From Astragalus membranaceus (lineage: Eukaryota > Streptophyta > Magnoliopsida > Fabales > Fabaceae): DNA of 64,000 nucleotides. The translations under genes were made by a program, and so were the position numbers. The notes beneath the pieces were generated by a model. It was not told the DNA's origin. It was given only the letters and a program-made list of their open reading frames with translations, and searched no databases. This document shows, piece after piece, positions 58,340 through 64,000 of the stretch (position 1 is its first letter; each line of letters begins with the position of its first letter). Where the stretch lies: positions 310,001-374,000 of the forward strand of contig JAZGSX010000017.1 in the NCBI GenBank assembly GCA_039519185.1. The letters are read 5' to 3'.

Positions 58340-59490
58340 TTTGGTTACAAACCGCAAGAAAGGGAACAGACAAAAAAGAAAAAAAATAAATAAACTACAC
58401 CTGATGAAAGCCACTCCAGCAGAGTCCGTGGCAAGTAAAGCCAGCATGCCTTGAGGGGGATCTTGAAGCAACACTAATCCACCTCCATTAACAGTTCCTA
58501 ACTTTGCAAGGTAGTCAGCACATTGGTTGCCTTCTCTACAGTTATGAATAAGTTTAACCCTCCAATCTCTTTGCATGTACTTCCCATTAGCATCTATCTC
58601 ATTACTATACATATGGTGAGCTGAAACCCCTTCAAAATGCAATTAACTGCCACAAGAGAATCCGAAATGCAAAAAACATCTCTAAATCCTCCAATCCAAC
58701 AAAGCTGGCGCCCTGTAGATAGCCATGATCTCGGCATACACAATGTCATCTTTAATAGCTCTAGAATCGAAACATTGTAGAAATCTGCCATTATCATCTC
58801 TTATCAGCCCTCCAAACCCTGTGTGATGGCGTTGAGCTTACTACCATCCACATTTAGTGCAACTGCACCATGTGGAGGATTGGACCAAGAAATCTGACGA
58901 GGGGGTTCTAAATTCGCAGGAGCATTCACAATAGAAAAGGCGCTGTGAATATGAGCAACTTGTGTAGCAAACATCAACTCTATGTCCACCACATTTAAGC
59001 ACTTATCCTAAAAAATAAGTGTGTTTCTCGCTTTCCAAACCAGCCACATCATAATGGGAATGCCAATACCTCCCTGCTGGTGTTGAGACTTCACCCAAGT
59101 TAACACATCATTGTCTTGCACTGGAGTACCAATGACACCGAACCTCAACCAAATGCTCGCCAGAATAGTGCAGTCAAAAAGACAATGAACCAATGATTAA
59201 TCCTCCATCACACCACACCTTGGACACACGTTACCGCACAGAACGCCTCTCCTGCTCAAATTTTGTATTGTTGGTAATGACAGATGGTCCACTTGCCAAA
59301 GAAAAAATTGAATATTCGCTGATAGTTTGGTCTTCCAAATCCAACTCCACCCAAATTAAGAGAACCGGAGGTGGCGAAGATTGTTGGAGAAGCCAATGGT
59401 AAGCACGGCTCACGGAATAAATCCCAGTTGCTGAATTAGAGTGAATGTCTAAAAGTTTGTCTCTTAATTTTTTACTATGAATCACTACTT
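58340..59490 (-). pseudogene. LINE 3' fragment: zf-RVT end and RNase H
   Basis: On the minus strand, from 59485: RDKLLDIHSNSATGIYSVSRAYHWLL in part, a zf-RVT tail near 59190 (MVHCLFDCTILASIWLRFG, MMWLVWKARNTLIF), then an RVT_3-type RNase H (NPPHGAVALNVDGS, ISDSLVAVNCI, REGNQCADYLAKLG). An A-run in sense (about 58343-58336) follows as a 3' tail. Frames change several times. Unit 1 lacks it, so it inserted after the duplication. Confidence 0.85.
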
Positions 59491-60665
59491 CTTATTGATC
59501 TTCTATACCCAAAATATGTTGTATTGATATAGATTATAGAATAAAAGACTGAGAAAGGAAGCACTTTTGATTGAATCAACATCAGTATTCCCCACGAAGC
59601 AAGCAATTATGAGTCTCACCCAAAGAGTGTGAGAAATCAAAAAAGTAAGAAACATAAGAAAAAAAGTGAGATCATTTGAAAAGTCATAAACAACGATCAA
59701 TTGCATTGCAAGCCCACCATAGAAGCTACGGTTACATGACCAATTATAAAGTATCCACGAATTATAAATACCGAGTGATTCATTTACACTAAAGAGAGAG
59801 AAACAACAAAAATAGCAGTTAGCAATTGGCAGAAATTAAGTTATATTAGTCTAAAAATGAATATAAACAAAGTACAACTTACCTAAACTCTTAGGCCTTT
59901 GTATTACCTAAACCATGTGATATGAATTTCATTTGTTACGTCACTGCCTCAGCATGACACATAAATTATTATCTTAATTTCTTCTTCCCATTCTCTCTTT
60001 TCGTTCAAAAGACGTCAAAAAAACCATGACATGAGCTGATACAATCCGAAAAGATAAACAAAAAGTAATGCACAAGATTTAAAAGATATCGCATATCATA
60101 AAAGGAACACAAATATGTTCTCTCTGATTTTTTTGTTGCTGTACCAAAACTGGGACATGGTAGTTTAGTTTAAAAGCAAAGCCTAGCAGCATGCCCCCCG
60201 CGCCGCCCCACCCAATAAGACCGTTCCACTTGTACAAATTTAACATAGGAAAATAGTTACATCTTAGGGTGAGGGGGTGCTAAAAAAATAGTTAAAATGA
60301 GGAATGCAATTGCGCCACTTTACTACATGCGTGTAGACAAATATTTCATTTTCCATTCTCAGCACATCCAATACATAATCTATTCTCTCTCAGTATCATT
60401 TCCCTAATCCGCAAGTTTTATACTTAACGGAAAAGCAGCTTTCTACTCCACTCCACACGAAACAAACCAACCTCTTTATATTTTTTAAAAGACCTACCAC
60501 ACTACTCACTATATATAATATATCTCCCTTGCTTTCCCTTCAATCCCACAAAAACTTATACAAGTTTCATTCTCCCTCTCTCCCTCACTTATTACTATTA
60601 CACCCTCTCCCATTTTGTTAACAACTTGGCTTTCATCATTTGTGTTGATACTTCGTTAGAGTAAA
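59491..60665 (+). promoter_or_regulatory. upstream region of PADRE copy 2
   Basis: It matches unit 1 at 46595-46771 and 53283-54227 (split there by the copia). It has ACTATATATAATATATCTCCC (about 60507) as TATA and the same CT-rich leader. Apart from small indels the promoter looks preserved even though the gene is broken. Confidence 0.6.
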
Positions 60666-61124
60666 ATGGGCAATTTCTTTGCTCTCTGTAAGTGTAATCT
60701 CATTTCAACATCTTATTGTAAAGTTATCAGGGTAGCTAAACAAGATGGTAAGATACTTGAGTTCAGCTCTCCAATGTGTCAAGGAAATATTAGCAAATTT
60801 TCCTGCTAATGATATTGGAGTTTCAAAGAATGCTACAGAGTCTCTCTCTCTCAAGATTACGAGTTAAAGGAAAGAAGATTGTACTACTTGCTTCCACCTA
60901 ATTCATGTTCTTCATCCACAAACGTTACATCTATAGGGAACAAAGAGCCAGAAAGTGGGATAAAGAGGATCAAAATGTTGATAACGAAACAGCAGCTTCA
61001 ACAGTTAGTGGCCAAACAAATATCTCTTGAGGATCTTCTATCAGATGTTAAAACAGTTTGTGTTAATTTGACAAGTGATCGTAAGCCAAAATTGGACTCT
61101 ATACCTGAAGAAGAAAATGAGTGA
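60666..61124 (+). pseudogene. DUF4228/PADRE-family gene, unit 2, frameshifted
   Basis: The start is MGNFFALCKC, so Gly2 is kept but one early Cys is changed. Relative to 54228-54686 there is a 2-bp loss near 60772 (ATATGTGT to ATGTGT). The shifted frame ends in TAA at 60807, giving 47 residues. A 3-bp loss near 60835 and a 2-bp gain in a TC run (60840-60850) then restore the original frame. The C-terminal 81 codons (from 60879) stay open and almost identical to unit 1, with IKRIKMLITKQQLQQLVAKQ. The missing part is the centre of the domain. Confidence 0.9.
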
Positions 61125-61476
61125 CATACAATTTATATAAAGTATTGTCTCCTTTTCATTTTTTATTTTCTAGTTTTCTTTGCTGTGACGTTATTCTTCT
61201 TTCTTTCTGTGGTAGACATGGCCGATTTTGTTTTGTAAGCAAGTTCGATTATTAGGAAAGAAAGAAATTTTTAACGAACAAGGTTAACACGTACACACAT
61301 AACATACAAGCTACTTAGGATCAGTTTCCAATTTTGCAATTCCAATTTTTATCTGATGAAACATATATATGAGAAATTAAGAAGATAATTAATTACATAG
61401 CATGAAGTATCTTATTCATTCTACTACACTTATTACAACATCATTAGGTAAAAAGAGGGAAAATTAAAGGACACTA
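61125..61476. other. shared 3' flank of PADRE copy 2 and HSP21 copy 2
   Basis: 352 bp between converging genes, colinear with 54687-55073. No other feature. Confidence 0.5.
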
Positions 61477-62327
61477 CTACTGTACATTCACATCAATAAC
61501 TTTGCGTTCAATTTTGGTCTTAGGAATAGTAACATAAAGCACACCATTTTTGAACTCTGCCTTAACTTGATCCTTGTGGCAGTTTTGGGGAAGCTTGAGA
61601 CGGGTATCATAGGAACTATAACTTTTTGTTGACCAAGAATCTTCTCCACTTTCCTCCTTATTATTATGACCACCTTTTATGACAAGCACATCGTCTTCCA
61701 CCGAAACTTTAACATCTTCCTTTGAAAGACCTGGCATGTCAAAACGCATTTTGATTTCATGTTCTTCTTCTTTTATATCCCAAGGAGCACGAATCTCCCC
61801 TCCTCCCATGTTTCTTCCAGGAAATGTCATGGCATCTTCGAAAATTCTGTCCATTGTGTCCAGCATCTGCCTCATGCTCCTCATTGGTGACCACGGGTCT
61901 AAGAGACCTGCAATAGCCCACACCACAAATTAGTACACATATTGAATATTGAAACCAGTGTTATGAGAACCGGACCGGACCATAGGATTCAACCGATTGA
62001 ACCGGGACCGACCAGTCTGGTGATTGGTTAAAAAAGAATGGCGAACTTACCGAATGGTGAAATGTCCATGGCAACTGAGCGAGGCTTTCTCTCTACGGAG
62101 GTTCCTTGATCGCCTTTGTTAACATGCACTTCTACAGAATTGTCTTTGTTATCATTACCACTAGCCTGAGCTCTCACCTTTCCTATTCCTAGCTTTGGCA
62201 ATTGCCTCCTTGATGGAAATGAGGCCTTGCAAGCTGCAATTGCATTTTTGTGTGTTTTGGCAGACTGCCGCCATGCATTTGGATACAGCAAAGGTGAAAC
62301 AGTTTGTAGCCATAGTGCTTGAACCAT
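61477..62327 (-). CDS. chloroplast small heat shock protein, HSP21-like (unit 2, intact)
   Basis: Exon 1 is 62327-62051 and exon 2 is 61907-61477, with a GT-AG intron between ISPFG and LLDPWS; the total is 235 residues. Residues 1 to about 50 are Ser, Lys and Gln rich and lack acidic residues, a transit peptide with likely processing near VRAQASG. A Met-rich segment (MRSMRQMLDTMDRIFEDAM, about 101-119) is the signature of plastid HSP21. The alpha-crystallin domain fills the C-terminal half (MRFDMPGLSKEDVKVSVEDD, NGVLYVTIPKTKIE). HSP21 is an ATP-independent chaperone oligomer protecting photosystem and thylakoid proteins in heat. Length matches pea HSP21. Upstream heat shock elements fit heat induction. 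Confidence 0.94.
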
Positions 62328-62425
62328 GGTTGTAAAGGAAAAAAAAATATGATTTGTTTAAGCAATGAGATAAATCACAAGATCAATTTCTATTGTTGAT
62401 GTTAAGGGTGGGAAGTGAGAATTAT

Positions 62426-62575
62426 GAATATATAGACAGTGGATGTGAAGGGTTGAGAAGGGTCTTGAGAGTTTGAGAGCAAGTGTGAAAGTTCTGGACC
62501 GGAGGACCCAACAGTACTTGTCTGTCGCTACTTCTTTTTGTTTTTATCTCAGCCTCAGAGTTTCCGGAATGATCT
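62426..62575 (-). promoter_or_regulatory. heat shock elements and TATA of HSP21 copy 2
   Basis: TATA (GAATATATAG on plus) is at 62426-62435. GAAAGTTCTGGA (62487-62498) gives GAAnnTTCnnGA, close to a three-unit heat shock element about 55 bp from TATA. TTTCCGGAATGATC (62561-62574) gives a further TTCnnGAA pair. Confidence 0.65.
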
Positions 62576-62613
62576 TTAAAAGTGATTTCACAATTCACAT
62601 CATTGAGTAAAGT

Positions 62614-62810
62614 TCTTCAATCTTGATCTTGAGTAATGTTAAATCGACTCTGTTTGTTAGATTTTTCATTCATTAGCCACACAAGCCTTTGGCCAATTTT
62701 CAAAATTTATCCTTTATTTCTATTCTCCTCGAACAATTGCCAGTTTAACATACATGAAAGATAAAATATGGGATTTGCTCATCACGAAAACATAAAAATT
62801 ACACTCACCT
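62614..62810. other. insertion in unit 2 with no recognised origin
   Basis: This stretch interrupts homology to 56175-56200 of unit 1. AT-rich, non-coding, with no clear terminal repeats. Confidence 0.4.
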
Positions 62811-62934
62811 AGCTAAATAACAAATACACTCTCTCTATACAAGCCACAAATGTTTAGCACAAACAGAAGCTTTTGCTCATTTTATACTTACTGTTGGAAT
62901 ATGCTTTATGAAATCTAAAATAGTTAACACCGGG

Positions 62935-63040
62935 TCCAGTGGTGTAGCTCAATGGAGCTGGAGAAATATTTCGGTTGCCTCCCGGGTTCGAACTTAGTAT
63001 TCAGCACCAATGGATTTAGAAATTTTTGTTAGTCGGGGCA
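62935..63040 (+). mobile_element. tRNA-derived SINE-like remnant
   Basis: TAGCTCAATGG (62946-62956) is a near-canonical box A and CGGGTTCGAAC (about 62983-62993) a near-canonical box B, with a spacing of about 37 bp. The later sequence (AGTCGGGGCAAAATTTTGG) is not tRNA-like and cloverleaf pairing is poor, so a SINE head is likelier than a tRNA gene. Confidence 0.55.
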
Positions 63041-63660
63041 AAATTTTGGTCCATAATATTTTTATATAAAAAAACTCCTATAAAGTTTAACAAAATACTC
63101 AGTAATAGAAAAAACTTATTTCCAAAATCTAATGTATTTATTGTCGATTTATATGTTTAGTGTTAGAAGAGAAGTCAAAATTAGAATAATAAAAAGATAA
63201 AATGTATAAATATGTATTCTCTATTTTATCTCTCATAACTTTTTACATGTATTTTTTGTTTATAAAACTATTTCATGAGGGCAACATCTATTTTTTTATG
63301 GGGCAAAACATATTTTATAAGCATATATAAACTAAAAATATTGAGCTAAGTGGGGGCCAATTCCCCCGATTAACATCACAAGTATCCGTCCTTGGTATGC
63401 ACCACTCTCATTCCCCATTTCTCCTATTTGTCGCCATTTGGCCGGTCTTTTGAAGAAAAAAAATTGACACTGAAAAATATGAACAAAAAGATTCCTAAAA
63501 AAATATGCTTCCTAGTGTAAAAAATGGCCTGCATCATCTTCTTTTGTCGCCTACATATATCATTGGGGTTTTTTCTTTTGTACCCCCTCTTTCTCCCCCT
63601 ATTCCCCCATTTTACCAAAAATTCCTAAAATACCCCATTTTTTTTAAAATTTTTGGAAAT
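63041..63660. other. AT-rich spacer
   Basis: No gene or element recognised. 63570-63640 has C/T-rich tracts (CCCCCTCTTTCTCCCCC). Confidence 0.4.
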
Positions 63661-63965
63661 AGGTCTAAATTCGGAATGCAAAGTTTTAAGATTACCGGAA
63701 ATACCTCAAAAAGAGGTATTTTCGGAAGGCAAAATGGCTTCCGAGAATACCTCTTTTTGAGGTATTTCCGGAAATCTTAAAAATTTGCCACGTTTCAGGA
63801 AATAGGTCTAAATTCGGAATGCAAAGTTTTAAGATTTCCGAAAATACCTCAAAAAGAGAGGTATTTTCGGAAGGCAAAATGGCTTCCGAAAATACCTCTT
63901 TTTTAGGTATTTCCGGAAATCTTAAAAATTTGCATTCCGAATTTAGATCTATTTCCGGAAAGTAT
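63661..63965. repeat. 143-bp tandem repeat made of nested palindromes
   Basis: AGGTCTAAATTCGGAATGCA occurs at 63661 and 63804. Each unit is itself a fold-back: TTCCGGAAATACCTCAAAAA and CGGAAGGC pair with GGCTTCCG and TTTTTGAGGTATTTCCGGAA. It closes with the complement of the start (TTTGCATTCCGAATTTAGA, about 63928-63946). It reaches nearly to the window edge, so the full element is not visible. Confidence 0.85.
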
Positions 63966-64000
63966 TTTAATTTTTTTTAAAAAAATTTAAATTGTTACCA

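Larger units (their letters stand above)
56386..62863. repeat. segmental duplication, unit 2
   Basis: Starts TTAAAATTATTCTTTCACTT and matches unit 1 in order through ATGTTTAGCACA near 62860. Insertions absent from unit 1 are the hAT at 56604-57297, a repeat at about 57306-57735, a LINE piece at about 58340-59490 and about 200 bp at 62614-62810. The PADRE copy is broken and the HSP21 copy is intact. Confidence 0.88.

Noticed and set aside
62935..63010. Possible tRNA gene
   Set aside because: Box A and B are good, but no complete cloverleaf or anticodon arm can be drawn and the following sequence is not tRNA-like; a SINE is likelier.

Overview
This window is nuclear DNA of a papilionoid legume, most likely from the temperate clade that holds pea, Vicia, clover and Medicago. 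The signs are intron-bearing plant genes, a plastid HSP21 of the pea type, a roughly 4 kb solo LTR with Ogre/Tat-like ends, and very dense nested transposons. Species cannot be fixed from the sequence. Probable functional host genes occupy only about 6 kb.

Layout. 1-7.2 kb: a tRNA-derived SINE with a perfect 13-bp target duplication, a tandem repeat, and a complete but defective Ty1-copia element (minus strand) sitting inside a Mutator-type MITE. 7.3-12.2 kb: LINE and MULE-transposase remnants, hairpins and an AT-rich tandem repeat. 12.8-16.8 kb: an intact ten-exon gene for a PAM2 plus two-RRM protein of the CID8-13 group. 18.0-23.35 kb: a three-level nest, a hAT element holding a TRIM that holds an Ogre-like solo LTR; all but the TRIM have clear target duplications. 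23.5-34.2 kb: a Tourist-like MITE, Helitron helicase debris with a block repeated three times, a truncated gypsy gag with one LTR, and a two-exon myosin VIII fragment. 34.7-38.9 kb: MITEs and a 5'-truncated LINE with long target duplications. 39.2-40.9 kb: an intact six-exon single-RRM gene (minus strand). 43.5-45.65 kb: hAT elements nested in each other with a CACTA derivative. 45.9-62.9 kb: a tandem segmental duplication.

The duplication is the main biological result. Each unit carries a DUF4228/PADRE gene (plus strand) next to a plastid small heat shock protein gene (HSP21-like, minus strand). In unit 1 the PADRE gene is intact and HSP21 has a 1-bp frameshift; in unit 2 HSP21 is intact and PADRE is broken. 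Together the pair keeps about one working copy of each. Unit 1 also received a 5'-truncated copia that was later split by a second, younger copia; unit 2 received a hAT element and a LINE fragment.

The three or four surviving host genes are not an operon or pathway. Two encode RRM RNA-binding proteins, one a likely N-myristoylated stress-related protein, and one a chloroplast chaperone. All exon models were read by eye from splice consensus, frame and family conservation.
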